Positions 15,368 through 24,232 of a DNA stretch of 64,000 nucleotides are shown piece by piece. Each line of letters begins with the position of its first letter. Within the stretch, counting starts at the first letter, position 1. The translations under genes were made by a program, and so were the position numbers. Source of the DNA: Streptacidiphilus fuscans (GTDB lineage: Bacteria > Actinomycetota > Actinomycetes > Streptomycetales > Streptomycetaceae); assembly GCF_015690355.1 (NCBI RefSeq), contig NZ_JADPRT010000007.1, positions 92,258-156,257 on the forward strand, in the 5' to 3' direction. Under the pieces are notes generated by a model. That model made no database searches. It had not been told where the DNA came from and was given only the letters and a program-made list of their open reading frames with translations.

Positions 15368-18196
15368 ATGACGTACCGCCGCTCCACCGCCGTGCTCGCT
15401 GCCGTCACCGCAGCAGCGACCGGCGTGTTGGGCCTCCTCCTCGCCGGGCCCGCCCACCAGGCCCAGGCAGCAGCACAGGCACCAGCCCACTCCGCGCTGA
15501 CCCCCTTCGCCGCCGGGGCCGCCAACGGCACCGGCGCCTCGGTCTCCGGCATGACCGAGTACGAGGCCGAGGGCCCGCAGGCGTCCACCAACGGCACGGT
15601 GATCGGCCCCGACTACACCCAGGGCGACCTGGCCACCGAGGCCTCCGGCCGCCAGGCGGTCCAACTGACCGGCCAGGGCCAGCACGTGACGTTCACCCTG
15701 ACCGCGCCGGCCAACGCCTTCGACCTGCACTACGCGGTGCCGCAGGGCAGCTCCGGCAGCCTCTCGGTCTACGTCAACGGCACCAAGCTCAGCCAGGAGC
15801 TGCAACTCACCTCCGCCTACAGCTACATCACCACCAGCCAGGTGCCCGGCTCCAAGGTGCACAAGCTCTACGACGACGTACGGATGATGCTGCCGTCCAC
15901 GGTCAACACCGGTGGCACAGTCACCTTCCAGGTGGACTCGGGCGACACCGCGCTGCCCTACACCCTGGACGTCGCCGACTTCTTCGACGTGGGCGCGCCC
16001 GCGACGCAGCCCGCCAACTCGATCTCGGTGGTCAGCGAGGGCGCGGACCCGACCGGTGCGGCCGACTCCACCAACGCCTTCCGGACCGCCATCTCCGCAG
16101 CGGCCTCCGCCAACGAGTCGGTGTGGATCCCGCAGGGCACCTTCGTGGTCTCCTCGGCGCTCCAGGTCCCCAAGGCGACGATCGCCGGAGCCGGGTACTG
16201 GTACTCGCAGATCAAGAGCAACGAGTTCATCGACAACACCTCCGACGTCTCCGGCCCGGTCAACCTGAGCGGCTTTGCCATCCTCGGCTCGACCGTCGGC
16301 CGTCACGACGACAGCACCGCCAACGCGATCAACGGCTCGCTGGGCAGCGGCTCGACCGTGGACGGCCTGTGGATCCAGGACACCAACGTCGGCTTCTGGC
16401 TCCAGTACGGCAACACCGGGCTGACCGTGAAGAACTGCGTCGTCCTGTCCACGGACGCGGACGGGCTGAACTTCAACGGCAACGCGACGAACAACACCGT
16501 CGAGAACAACTTCCTGCGCAACACCGGTGACGACGGCCTGGCGCTGTGGTCCTACCCCGCCACCGACTCGGGCAACTCGCTCAGCGACAACACCGTCGTC
16601 GAGCCGACGCTCGCCAACGGCATCGCGGACTACGGCGGCTCGAACAACACCATCCAGGGCAACGTCGTCGCCGACACCAACCCGCTCGGCAGCGGCATCG
16701 CCGTCTCCAACGAGGCGTTCCTGCAGCCGTTCACGCCGCTCTCCGGGACCGTCACGGTCTCCGACAACACGCTGATCCGCACCGGGGCGATGAACCCCAA
16801 CTGGGGCCACCCGATGGGCGCGATGCGGTTCGACGCCTACGACTCGGCGTTCACCAACGTCACCGTCAACGTCAGCGGCAACGCGGTGGACGACAGCCCG
16901 TACAGCGCCTTCGAGATCGTCGGGGGCGGGGGCCAGGGCTACGCGGTCAACGGCCTCAACTTCACCAACAACAGCGTCGACTGGACCGGCACCACGGTCT
17001 TCCAGGCGGAGACCACCGGGTCCGCCTCGGTGAGCGGTCTGACCGCGAGCAACGTCGGCGTGGCGGGCGCGTACGACTACGGCTACCCGAACGACGTGGC
17101 GGGCACGTTCGCGTTCAACCAGGGCAGCGGCAACAGCGGGTGGAGCACCACGCCGACGCTGACCGCCTTCCCGTCCCCGGTGGGCCTGCCGCCGACCGGT
17201 CCGGGCAACGGCACCGGCTCACCGACGCCCACCCCGACCTCCACCAGCACCTCGCCGACCCCGACGCCCACCCCCACGCAGACCACGCCGCCTGGCGGCA
17301 ACCTGGCGCTGGGCAAGGCGGTCTCGGACACCGGCCACACCCAGAACTACGTGGCCGCGAACGCGGTGGACGGTGACGCGAACACCTACTGGGAGAGCAC
17401 CGACAACGCCTTCCCGCAGAGCTTCACGCTCGACCTCGGCAGCACCACCGCCGTCGACCACCTGGTCATGCTGCTCCCGCCGTCCACGTCCTGGGGCGCG
17501 CGCACGCAGACGCTCTCCGTCCTCGACAGCACCGACGGCTCCAGCTACAGCACCCTCGTCCCCTCGGCCACCTACTCGTTCGACCCCAACACGGGCAACA
17601 CCGCCACCATCACCCTGCCCGCGGGCACCGACACCCGGTACCTCCGGCTGACGTTCACCGCCAACTCCGCCTGGCCGGCCGGACAGCTCTCCGAACTCCA
17701 GGCCTACGCCCCGAGCAGCTCGGCGACGGTCACTCCCACACCGACGCCGACGCCGACTGCCACGGCCACCGGGAGCAGCAACCTGGCGCTGGGCAAGGCG
17801 GTCTCCGACACCGGCCACACGCAGACCTACATGGCCGCCAACGCCGTCGACGGTGACGCCAACACCTACTGGGAGAGCACCGACAACGCCTTCCCGCAGA
17901 CGTTCACGCTCGACCTCGGCAGCTCCACCGCCGTGGGCAAGCTGGTGATGCTGCTGCCGCCGTCGACGTCCTGGGGCGCGCGCACGCAGACCCTCTCCGT
18001 CCTCGACAGCACCGACGGCTCCAGCTACAGCACCCTCGTCCCGTCGGCCACCTACTCCTTCGACCCCAACACGGGCAACACCGCCACCATCACCCTGCCC
18101 GCAGGCACCACGACCCGCTACCTGCAGCTGACCTTCACGGCCAACTCCGCCTGGCCCGCCGGACAGCTCTCCGAGCTCCAGGCCTACGCGCCCTGA
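15368..18196 (+). CDS. Secreted alpha-1,3-glucanase (GH87) with CBM35-like and two CBM32 domains
   Basis: 942 aa from the ATG at 15368 (GGAAGG upstream; the longer frame from 15281 precedes the signal peptide). Layout: signal peptide about 1-36; CBM35-like domain about 50-205 beginning YEAEGPQAS; right-handed beta-helix GH87 domain about 210-605, with Asp in TDADGLNF and the Asp pair in NTGDDGLALWS where GH87 catalytic Asp residues lie; Pro/Thr linker; two F5/8-type-C (CBM32) domains about 645-781 and 805-942, nearly identical. It would cut alpha-1,3-glucan (fungal wall or bacterial mutan) outside the cell. Products would feed the divergent ABC importer and GH13 glucosidase. Confidence 0.88.
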   Translation: MTYRRSTAVLAAVTAAATGVLGLLLAGPAHQAQAAAQAPAHSALTPFAAGAANGTGASVSGMTEYEAEGPQASTNGTVIGPDYTQGDLATEASGRQAVQLTGQGQHVTFTLTAPANAFDLHYAVPQGSSGSLSVYVNGTKLSQELQLTSAYSYITTSQVPGSKVHKLYDDVRMMLPSTVNTGGTVTFQVDSGDTALPYTLDVADFFDVGAPATQPANSISVVSEGADPTGAADSTNAFRTAISAAASANESVWIPQGTFVVSSALQVPKATIAGAGYWYSQIKSNEFIDNTSDVSGPVNLSGFAILGSTVGRHDDSTANAINGSLGSGSTVDGLWIQDTNVGFWLQYGNTGLTVKNCVVLSTDADGLNFNGNATNNTVENNFLRNTGDDGLALWSYPATDSGNSLSDNTVVEPTLANGIADYGGSNNTIQGNVVADTNPLGSGIAVSNEAFLQPFTPLSGTVTVSDNTLIRTGAMNPNWGHPMGAMRFDAYDSAFTNVTVNVSGNAVDDSPYSAFEIVGGGGQGYAVNGLNFTNNSVDWTGTTVFQAETTGSASVSGLTASNVGVAGAYDYGYPNDVAGTFAFNQGSGNSGWSTTPTLTAFPSPVGLPPTGPGNGTGSPTPTPTSTSTSPTPTPTPTQTTPPGGNLALGKAVSDTGHTQNYVAANAVDGDANTYWESTDNAFPQSFTLDLGSTTAVDHLVMLLPPSTSWGARTQTLSVLDSTDGSSYSTLVPSATYSFDPNTGNTATITLPAGTDTRYLRLTFTANSAWPAGQLSELQAYAPSSSATVTPTPTPTPTATATGSSNLALGKAVSDTGHTQTYMAANAVDGDANTYWESTDNAFPQTFTLDLGSSTAVGKLVMLLPPSTSWGARTQTLSVLDSTDGSSYSTLVPSATYSFDPNTGNTATITLPAGTTTRYLQLTFTANSAWPAGQLSELQAYAP
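17300..18190 (+). repeat. 480-bp-offset internal direct repeat encoding two CBM32 domains
   Basis: 17300-17710 and 17780-18190 align at a constant 480-bp offset without gaps and with few differences. Both units begin AACCTGGCGCTGGGCAAGG and end at GGCCTACGC. This is a recent in-gene duplication of the carbohydrate-binding domain; the linkers between are unrelated Pro/Thr codons. Confidence 0.9.
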
Positions 18197-18225
18197 GCAA
18201 CGCGCCTGACCAGCACGATCACCTC

Positions 18226-18254
18226 GCCCGCCGGCGCACGTACGCCGGGCGGGC
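18226..18254 (+). terminator. Terminator between glucanase and iron ABC genes
   Basis: GCCCGCCGGCG and CGCCGGGCGGGC pair with one bulged base around the 6-nt loop CACGTA, between two convergent genes. Confidence 0.7.
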
Positions 18255-18281
18255 TAGGTGTTCGGACGGACCGTCAGAACG

Positions 18282-19379
18282 TCAGTGCGCCTCGGCCACG
18301 GTGCGCTCGGGCACCGTCGCGGTCTCCGCCTCCGGGCGGGCAGCGGCCTCTCCGGCCGGGGTCAGCGCGTGCGCCGCGCCGACGACGGTGACGCCGACGG
18401 AGCTGCCGGGCCCGGGAGGGGCGGTGTCGGTGTAGGCGACGAGTCGCTCCCGCCGCCCGCCGTCGGCGACCAGGTCGAGCTCGACGCGGTGGTCGTGGCC
18501 ACGGAAGTGCACGGCGGTGACGGTGGCGTGAACGCCCTCGTCGCCGAGGCGCAGCTGCCTCGGCCGGAGCAGCACGGTCCCGCTGCCGGACGGGGTCTGC
18601 GGCTCGGTCAAGGGCAGCGTGCCGAGAGCCGTCCTGGCCTCGCCGTCGGCGAAGGTGGCCGCGAGCAGGTTGGCCTCGCCCAGCGCGCGGGCGACGTGGG
18701 TGTCGACCGGGCGGTGGAAGAGCGTGTCCGGGGCGTCGGCCTGGGTGATCCGGCCGTCGCGCATGACGGCGACCACGTCGGCGAAGGCCAGCGCCTCGTC
18801 CACGTCGTGGGTCACCAGGACCGCGGTGGCCCCGGCGCTGCGCAGGGCGGCGGCGACCTCCGCGCGCAGCTCGATGCGGAGTTGGGCGTCGAGCGCGGAG
18901 AAGGGCTCGTCGAGCAGCAGCAGGTCCGGGCGGGGTGCCAGGGCGCGGGCGAGCGCCACGCGCTGCTGCTGGCCGCCGGACAGTTGGTGCGGGTGCCGGT
19001 CGCCGAGGCCGCCCAGCCCGACCAGCTCGAGCAGTTCCGCCACGCGGGCCTTGCGCTCGGCGCGCGGTAGTCCGAAGCCGATGTTGCCCGCCGCCGTCAG
19101 ATGCGGGAAGAGCGCGCCGTCCTGGGGGACGTAGCCGATCCGGCGCTGCTCGGCGCGGACCCGGCTCCGCCCGTCGTCCAGCACCCGGCCGCCGACGGCG
19201 ACGGTCCCGGACGCGGCGGCGTGGAACCCGGCCACGATCCGCAGCAGCGTGCTCTTGCCGCAGCCCGACGGGCCGAGCACGGCGGCCAGTTCACCGCCGC
19301 CGACGGTCAGGTCGAGGCCGGTCAGCACCGACGCCTTGCCGTGCTGCGCGTGCAGATCAGTGACGGTCAAGCCGCTCAT
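18282..19379 (-). CDS. Ferric-iron ABC transporter ATP-binding protein (FbpC type)
   Basis: 365 aa from the ATG at 19379, fixed by a 4-bp ATGA overlap with the permease. Walker A GPSGCGKST, Q-loop VPQDGALFPHL, signature LSGGQQQR, Walker B LLLLDEPFSALDAQ and switch His VTHD are intact. About 120 C-terminal residues form a TOBE-like regulatory domain (GTVLLRPRQLRL). It powers the double permease encoded just before it. The iron assignment comes from the binding protein and the iron box at the start of the operon. Confidence 0.92.
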   Translation of the reverse strand: MSGLTVTDLHAQHGKASVLTGLDLTVGGGELAAVLGPSGCGKSTLLRIVAGFHAAASGTVAVGGRVLDDGRSRVRAEQRRIGYVPQDGALFPHLTAAGNIGFGLPRAERKARVAELLELVGLGGLGDRHPHQLSGGQQQRVALARALAPRPDLLLLDEPFSALDAQLRIELRAEVAAALRSAGATAVLVTHDVDEALAFADVVAVMRDGRITQADAPDTLFHRPVDTHVARALGEANLLAATFADGEARTALGTLPLTEPQTPSGSGTVLLRPRQLRLGDEGVHATVTAVHFRGHDHRVELDLVADGGRRERLVAYTDTAPPGPGSSVGVTVVGAAHALTPAGEAAARPEAETATVPERTVAEAH

Positions 19380-20974
19380 CGCGCAGCCTCTTTCGGGGTT
19401 CGGGCACCGCCGAGGGTGCGGCGGGTCAGCAGGAGCACGGCCGGGACGGAGAGCGCGGTCATCACGGCCGCGTAGGGCGCGGCCGCGCCCCAGGCCAGGC
19501 CGGTGGTGTAGGTCCAGAACTGGGTGGCCAGGGTGTCCGTGCCGGTGGGCCGCAGCAGCAGCGTCGCCGTCAGCTCGGTGCTGGCGGTGAGCGCGACCAT
19601 GGCGAAGGCCGCGCCGAGGCCGGGCAGGATCAGCGGCAGCGTCACCCGGGCCAGGACCACCAGCGGCGGCGTGCCGAGCGAGCGCGCCACGTCCTCGACG
19701 CCGTGCGGGACCTGCGCCAGCGAGGAGCGCACGGCCGTCAGCGCGAGCGGGAAGAAGAGCGCCACGTATCCGGCGACCAGCAGCGGAGGCTGCTCGTAGA
19801 ACGGCTGGGCGTAGCGGATCGCGAAGAAGACCACCGCCAGTGCGACCGCGATGCCGGGCAGCGCACGGGTGAGGTAGGCGGTCTGCTCGACGGCCCGCGC
19901 CAGGCGGGTGTCGCGCCGCCAGGCGTACAGCGCGACTGGGACCGCGGCGGCGGTGGCGATGGCAGCGGCGGCCAGCGCGTAGCCGAGCGTGGTCGCGGTG
20001 AGGGACCAGATCGAGGCCGAGGGCAGCGTGGTGGAACCGCCCTTGACCAGCCAGTACCCGAGCGCGTAGACGGGCACGCCCACCGCGACGCCGACCAGGG
20101 CGGCCATCGCCAGCAGCGCGAGCGGCTTGGCGCCTGCCAGCGCGACCGGTGTGGCGGGGCGGGTCGCGTTGCCCTCGCGGACCACCCGGCCGCGGTTCCG
20201 TCCGATCCGGTTCTGCAGCACCACGACGACCAGCGCGAGCGCGATCAGGATCAGCGAGAGGACCGAGGCCGAGACCGTGTCGAAGGCCGTCTCGAACTGG
20301 GTGTAGATGGCGGTCGCGAAGGTGTCGTACCGCAGCATCGCGAACGCGCCGTACTCGCCGAGCAGGTAGAGCGCGACCAGCAGCGCGCCGCCGGCCAGCG
20401 CCGGGCGGGTCTGGGGCAGGGTGACCCGCCAGAGCACGGTCAGTCGGCCCTTGCCCAGGCTGCGGGCGACCTCCTCCGCGCTCGCGTCGCTGCGCCGCAG
20501 CACGGCGGCGACGGGCAGGAAGACCAGCGGGTAGAGCGAGGAGGTCATCACCAGCGCCGCGCCCCAAAGGCCCTGCACGGCAGGGAAGAGCGAGACCCAG
20601 CAGTAGCCGTGGACGAACTCCGGGATCGCCAGCGGCATCGCGACCAGCACCGTCCAGGTCCGCCGCAGCGGCAGGTCGGTGCGTTCGACCAGCCAGGCCG
20701 CGCCGAAGCCCAGCACCAGCGCGCCGACGGTGACGATCGCGGTCAGCACGGCGGTGTGCCAGAACAGGGTGGCGATCAGCGGGCGGCCGAGCAGGCGTTG
20801 GACGGTTCCCCAACCCGACTGGGACGCCTCCAGCGCGACGAAGACCAGCGGGCTGGCGACCAGCAGCGTCACCGCGATCGCCACCAGCGCGAGAACGCCG
20901 GAACCCGCCGTCCGGATCCGCCGCGGAGAACGCGACGGACGGACGGCGGGTGACGGGGCTTCGGTGAGCGTCAC
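19376..20974 (-). CDS. Ferric-iron ABC transporter permease (FbpB type, fused)
   Basis: 532 aa with about twelve membrane helices: two permease halves in one chain, as normal for FbpB/SfuB. EAA-type loops appear in both halves (EEVARSLGKGRLTVLWRVTLPQTRP near residue 170; VEDVARSLGTPPLVVLARVTLPLILP near 430). It overlaps both neighbours by 4 bp, so the three genes are translationally coupled in the order binding protein, permease, ATPase. Confidence 0.93.
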   Translation of the reverse strand: MTLTEAPSPAVRPSRSPRRIRTAGSGVLALVAIAVTLLVASPLVFVALEASQSGWGTVQRLLGRPLIATLFWHTAVLTAIVTVGALVLGFGAAWLVERTDLPLRRTWTVLVAMPLAIPEFVHGYCWVSLFPAVQGLWGAALVMTSSLYPLVFLPVAAVLRRSDASAEEVARSLGKGRLTVLWRVTLPQTRPALAGGALLVALYLLGEYGAFAMLRYDTFATAIYTQFETAFDTVSASVLSLILIALALVVVVLQNRIGRNRGRVVREGNATRPATPVALAGAKPLALLAMAALVGVAVGVPVYALGYWLVKGGSTTLPSASIWSLTATTLGYALAAAAIATAAAVPVALYAWRRDTRLARAVEQTAYLTRALPGIAVALAVVFFAIRYAQPFYEQPPLLVAGYVALFFPLALTAVRSSLAQVPHGVEDVARSLGTPPLVVLARVTLPLILPGLGAAFAMVALTASTELTATLLLRPTGTDTLATQFWTYTTGLAWGAAAPYAAVMTALSVPAVLLLTRRTLGGARTPKEAAR

Positions 20975-22026
20975 GAGAGCAGGCCCAGGCTCTGCATGAG
21001 CTGGATCGCCTGGGAGCCGTCGCCGAGTTGGGCGGCGGAGTCGACGGGCCCCGCCTGCTGCAGGGTCCGCGCGAGGCGGGTGTCGGTCACACCGGCGAGC
21101 AGCGGGTACTCGTAGCTCTCAGAGGTCGCGATGATCTGCTGCGCGGGCTTGCTCACCAGGTAGGCGAGGAAGGCCTGGGCCGCCGCCTGGTGTCGGCTGG
21201 ACGCCAGCACGCCCGCGCCGGAGACGTCGACCAGCGAGCCCGGGTCGCCGGGAGCGAAGTAGGCCAGAGCGCTGTGGATGTTGGACGCGCCCTGCTCGTC
21301 GCGGAGCCGGTACCAGTAGTAGTGGTCGATGACGCCGCCCGCGACCTCGCCCCGGTTGACCGCCGCGACCAGGTCCTCGTTGGAGTCGTAGACCTTGCCG
21401 TTGGCCTTGAGCGCCTTGAGCCACGACGTGGTGGCGGCCAGGCCCTTCATCTGGATCATGCGGGTGACGATCGGGGTGAAGTCGGTCTCGGACGGCGCGA
21501 TGCCCAGCTTGCCCTGCCAGACCGCCGAAGCCAGCGCGGTGACCGAGCTCGGCGTCTGGGCGGCGGTCAGCTTGCCGGTGTTGTAGACGAACACCGCCGA
21601 GCGCGCGGAGAGGCCGACCCAGTCGCCCTTGGCCGAGCTGTCGGCGGCGGGCACGGCGCCGAGGGTCGAGGCGTCGACCTTGGCCAGGGCGCCCTTCTCC
21701 TCCAGCGTGGTCAGCGTGGGCGGGTTCTCCGAGACGAAGACGTCCGCCGGGGAGGCCGCGCCCTCGACCAGCAGCTGCTGGGCCAGCTCGGCCTCGTCGC
21801 CGGAGCGCAGCTGGACCTTGATGCCGGTGCGCGCGGTGAAGCCCTTCACCAGCGCGTCCATGGTCTGCTCGTGCTGCCCGCTGTACACGGTGATCGTCTG
21901 CCCAGCGAGCGAGCCGCCGGAGGCCGAGGAGGACACCGAGGACGCACCCGAGCCGCAGGCGCTCAGGGAGAGCACGCAGAGGCCCGCGAGGGACGCGACG
22001 GCGGTCGAGAACACCGACCGCTTCAT
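20971..22026 (-). CDS. Ferric-iron ABC transporter substrate-binding lipoprotein (FbpA type)
   Basis: 351 aa from the ATG at 22026, which opens a lipoprotein signal ending LSLSAC; the open frame reaches 22149 but that would put 41 residues before the signal. The fold is the transferrin-like family: ITVYSGQHEQTMDALVKGF, PADVFVSENPPTL, and DHYYWYRL with adjacent tyrosines where FbpA ligates Fe3+. The iron box lies 116 bp upstream of this start. It captures Fe3+ or an iron chelate at the cell surface. Confidence 0.92.
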   Translation of the reverse strand: MKRSVFSTAVASLAGLCVLSLSACGSGASSVSSSASGGSLAGQTITVYSGQHEQTMDALVKGFTARTGIKVQLRSGDEAELAQQLLVEGAASPADVFVSENPPTLTTLEEKGALAKVDASTLGAVPAADSSAKGDWVGLSARSAVFVYNTGKLTAAQTPSSVTALASAVWQGKLGIAPSETDFTPIVTRMIQMKGLAATTSWLKALKANGKVYDSNEDLVAAVNRGEVAGGVIDHYYWYRLRDEQGASNIHSALAYFAPGDPGSLVDVSGAGVLASSRHQAAAQAFLAYLVSKPAQQIIATSESYEYPLLAGVTDTRLARTLQQAGPVDSAAQLGDGSQAIQLMQSLGLLS

Positions 22027-22141
22027 GGACCGAACACCGACGAACACCGCACGACCTCCGACATGGGAAGAAGCACCCGGGCCGCCAGTGGGCGCGGTCC
22101 GGGCTGCCTTTCGGACCGGCACGAACCCTCGCGCCGACCCA

Positions 22142-22160
22142 GTAGGCAAGGCTTACCTTA
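22142..22160 (-). promoter_or_regulatory. Iron box (DmdR/IdeR type)
   Basis: Read on the minus strand the site is TAAGGTAAGCCTTGCCTAC, which matches 13 of 19 positions of the actinobacterial iron-box consensus (TTAGGTTAGGCTCACCTAA). It lies upstream of the FbpABC operon, which should therefore be repressed by DmdR in iron-replete cells. The rest of the 423-bp gap (22027-22449) has no gene; it contains the CTCAG repeat and the palindrome listed next. Confidence 0.72.
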
Positions 22161-22350
22161 GTTGCAGCCCGGGGCATCGCTACCCCCACCCCTCCGCTCT
22201 CATGCACGGGGCGGTGGCGTTGCGTCCGTTCTGGCACGCTTCATCCCGACTTCTCAGGTGCCGACGTGACCATTTCGTAACCAGCGCTCCCCGTTGCTGA
22301 AGCGCGCCGGCCGCATCGGGAGAAGCTGTGAAATGCAACGATGCCGTTGA

Positions 22351-22366
22351 CTCAGAAGAAACTCAG
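22351..22366 (+). promoter_or_regulatory. CTCAG direct repeat with 11-bp spacing (upstream of recombinase)
   Basis: CTCAG at 22351 and again at 22362. The same spacing recurs upstream of both S53 peptidase genes (23952, 54702). Eleven-bp head-to-tail repeats are typical for OmpR-family response regulators. A GGAAC-GATCG-GTTCC inverted repeat follows at 22368-22382. Confidence 0.4.
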
Positions 22367-22449
22367 AGGAACGATCGGTTCCACCGTGGACGCACCGAGA
22401 GGACGCCGCCCACAGGTTTCGGAATCCTTCGCATGACTCTGGGGGCGAC

Positions 22450-23898
22450 ATGGGGGGCAGCGACTCCACCCAGGTCGGGGAGGCCGCGGTCTACTGCCGC
22501 GTCGCCCACCGGCGTTCGCCCCGACAGGCCGGGGTGGACCAACGCGAGGCCCGGTGCCGCGAGTTGGCCGACCGTCACGGCCTTCACGTCGCCCCCTGGC
22601 GGGTGTTCATCGACCCCCTGGCGACGAGCTGGGCACGCACCGACGAGCGCGACGGCCGTCGCCCCGGCTGGGACGCGCTGCTCAGGGACCTGCGGACCGG
22701 ACCGGTGACGCACGTCCTCATCGCCGGCACCGACGAGCTCGAACAGTTCCACCCCTGGGACCTGGCCGCGCTGTTGACGCTCGCGGACGCACGGGACCTG
22801 GTCCTGCTCGACCCCGAGCAGGAGGTCGACCTCAACACGCCCGCCGCCCGCAGCGCCCTCCGGGAGCGGACACGGGAACGGTGCCGCCGCCGCGAGGACG
22901 CCTCCGGAACAACCCGGACCGCCCAGTCCCGGGCCGCCGCCGACGGACGGCCGCACGGCGGCGGACGCCGGGCCTTCGGCTACACGCAGTCCGGCCACGA
23001 GCTCGTCCCGGACGAGGCGGCCGTCGTCGCCCGGATCTACCACTGGTATCTGACGGACCGTTCCCTGTCCTGGATCGCCCGCGAGCTCACCACCGAGCGG
23101 ATACCCACCGCCGCCGGCGGACGGTGGACGTCCACCAAGGTGGCGCGGATCCTCGACGCGCCCCGCTACGCGGCGTTGCAGGTGCGGCAGGGCGAGGTCC
23201 TGCGCGACGCGAGCGGCGCGTACGTGCCGGGCAGCTGGGAGCCGTGCGTCAGCCTCTCCCAGTGGGAGGCGGCACAGGAACTGCGCCGCAGCGCCGAGCT
23301 CACCACCCGCGCCGAGCGCCGCCCGGAGCGGCACTACCGCCTGACCGGCCTGGTGCGCTGCGGCCGTTGCGGTCGGCGGATGGTCGGCGAGACCAAGAAC
23401 GGCTACCCCATGTACGGCTGCATCGGCCGCAGCACCGGCGAGGGCGAACCCTGCCACCGGTACATCAGCGCGACGCGGCTGGAGGAACTGGTCGACGAGC
23501 ACGTCCTGTTCGCGCTGGAGAACGCCCAACTGCCCAGTGAGGGAACGCCCGCCGCCGTCCTCGACCCGAAGACCGCGGAAGGCCGCGACCACGACCAGGC
23601 CCGGCTCGCCGAACTGCCCGCGCCGACCGCCACGCCCGAGCCGCAGTCGACCCGGGAGCACGCGGCACTCGCGGCGCGGATCCGCAAGGAGAACCGCATG
23701 GTGGCGGTACGCGTCCCGGATGCGGTCGGTCCGGAGTTGACGGGACGTCATACACGCCGGAACTGGCACCGGTTGTCCGCCTCGCGGCGCGACGACGTCC
23801 GCCGCTTCCTGATCGCGCACATCGACATCGGCCCGGTGACCGGACCGCGCAGCGTGTTCGACCCGGCTCGCGTATTGATCCTCCGGCATCCCGACTGA
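22450..23898 (+). CDS. Serine-recombinase-family protein with degenerate catalytic domain
   Basis: 482 aa. Three parts of a large serine recombinase are visible: resolvase-like N-domain (about 1-140), recombinase domain (GGRRAFGYT through TSTKVARILDAPRYAA, about 170-245) and zinc ribbon (VRCGRCGRRMVG ... MYGCIGR ... PCHRYI, about 300-340), then a short helical tail. In the N-domain the usual Tyr-x-Arg-x-Ser reads YCRVA, so the nucleophilic Ser is Ala, and the usual Asp-Arg-Leu-x-Arg reads DELEQF, so the active-site Arg residues are gone. It should bind DNA but not recombine it. No phage or att site is adjacent. The frame is intact, which argues for a retained non-recombinase role. Confidence 0.82.
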   Translation: MGGSDSTQVGEAAVYCRVAHRRSPRQAGVDQREARCRELADRHGLHVAPWRVFIDPLATSWARTDERDGRRPGWDALLRDLRTGPVTHVLIAGTDELEQFHPWDLAALLTLADARDLVLLDPEQEVDLNTPAARSALRERTRERCRRREDASGTTRTAQSRAAADGRPHGGGRRAFGYTQSGHELVPDEAAVVARIYHWYLTDRSLSWIARELTTERIPTAAGGRWTSTKVARILDAPRYAALQVRQGEVLRDASGAYVPGSWEPCVSLSQWEAAQELRRSAELTTRAERRPERHYRLTGLVRCGRCGRRMVGETKNGYPMYGCIGRSTGEGEPCHRYISATRLEELVDEHVLFALENAQLPSEGTPAAVLDPKTAEGRDHDQARLAELPAPTATPEPQSTREHAALAARIRKENRMVAVRVPDAVGPELTGRHTRRNWHRLSASRRDDVRRFLIAHIDIGPVTGPRSVFDPARVLILRHPD

Positions 23899-23951
23899 GG
23901 GCCAACGCCCGCCATCCCCAAGGTCTTTACCTCGGCCTCTACCAGGAACTT

Positions 23952-23978
23952 CTCAGTTTCCTCTCAGGGAGCCGTCAG
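23952..23978 (+). promoter_or_regulatory. CTCAG tandem repeat upstream of S53 peptidase
   Basis: CTCAG (23952), CTCAG (23963) and GTCAG (23974) at exact 11-bp steps, within a block of about 35 bp that closely matches 54697-54728 upstream of the other S53 gene (shared core TCTCAGTTTCCTCTCAG). A candidate site for a two-component response regulator that controls both secreted peptidases. Confidence 0.55.
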
Positions 23979-24136
23979 TTCAGAGGATTTCCAGAAGTTT
24001 TCCGCCCGATGCTCTGTTCAGTGTGTACGCGTCAGCCCTACTCTCACGTAGCAGCGAGACCACCACGATGCAGGGTGTCAGCTGGCGGCCGACCGTGCCG
24101 CGAGCCGAGCCGACGTGTCGTCAGCACATGCACTGC

Positions 24137-24160
24137 GTTTCCTGATTCGTTTCCTGATTC
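24137..24160 (+). repeat. Tandem 12-bp repeat in S53 promoter region
   Basis: GTTTCCTGATTC occurs twice head to tail (24137-24148, 24149-24160), about 70 bp before the S53 start. The remainder of the 334-bp gap 23899-24232 shows no gene beyond the elements listed. Confidence 0.7.
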
Positions 24161-24177
24161 GGAATGGCACCGTGTTC

Positions 24178-24190
24178 TGACGTCGCGTCA
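24178..24190. promoter_or_regulatory. Palindromic element shared by both S53 promoters
   Basis: TGACGTCGCGTCA, arms TGACG/CGTCA, 42 bp before the proposed start at 24233. The near-identical TGACGTCGTGTCA lies at 54608-54620, 57 bp before the second S53 gene. Confidence 0.5.
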
Positions 24191-24232
24191 GTGCTGCGCG
24201 GTGCCTTCCCCTCGTCCCTCAGGGAGGGTGGG

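Noticed and set aside
16900..18200. CRISPR-like repeat in the glucanase gene
   Set aside because: The repeats are codon-phased CBM32 domains and Pro/Thr linker codons within one protein.
18282..20813. One long minus-strand frame of 843 codons over the iron ATPase and permease
   Set aside because: The part above 19379 is Arg/Pro/Ala-rich shadow sequence; the permease in another frame has clear helices and family motifs.
22201..22299. Small ORF with Cys near its end as a second cysteine leader peptide
   Set aside because: It lacks the His-x-Asp-x-x-Arg-x-x-Ser-Ala-x-Cys pattern and lies before a recombinase gene, not a sulfur operon.
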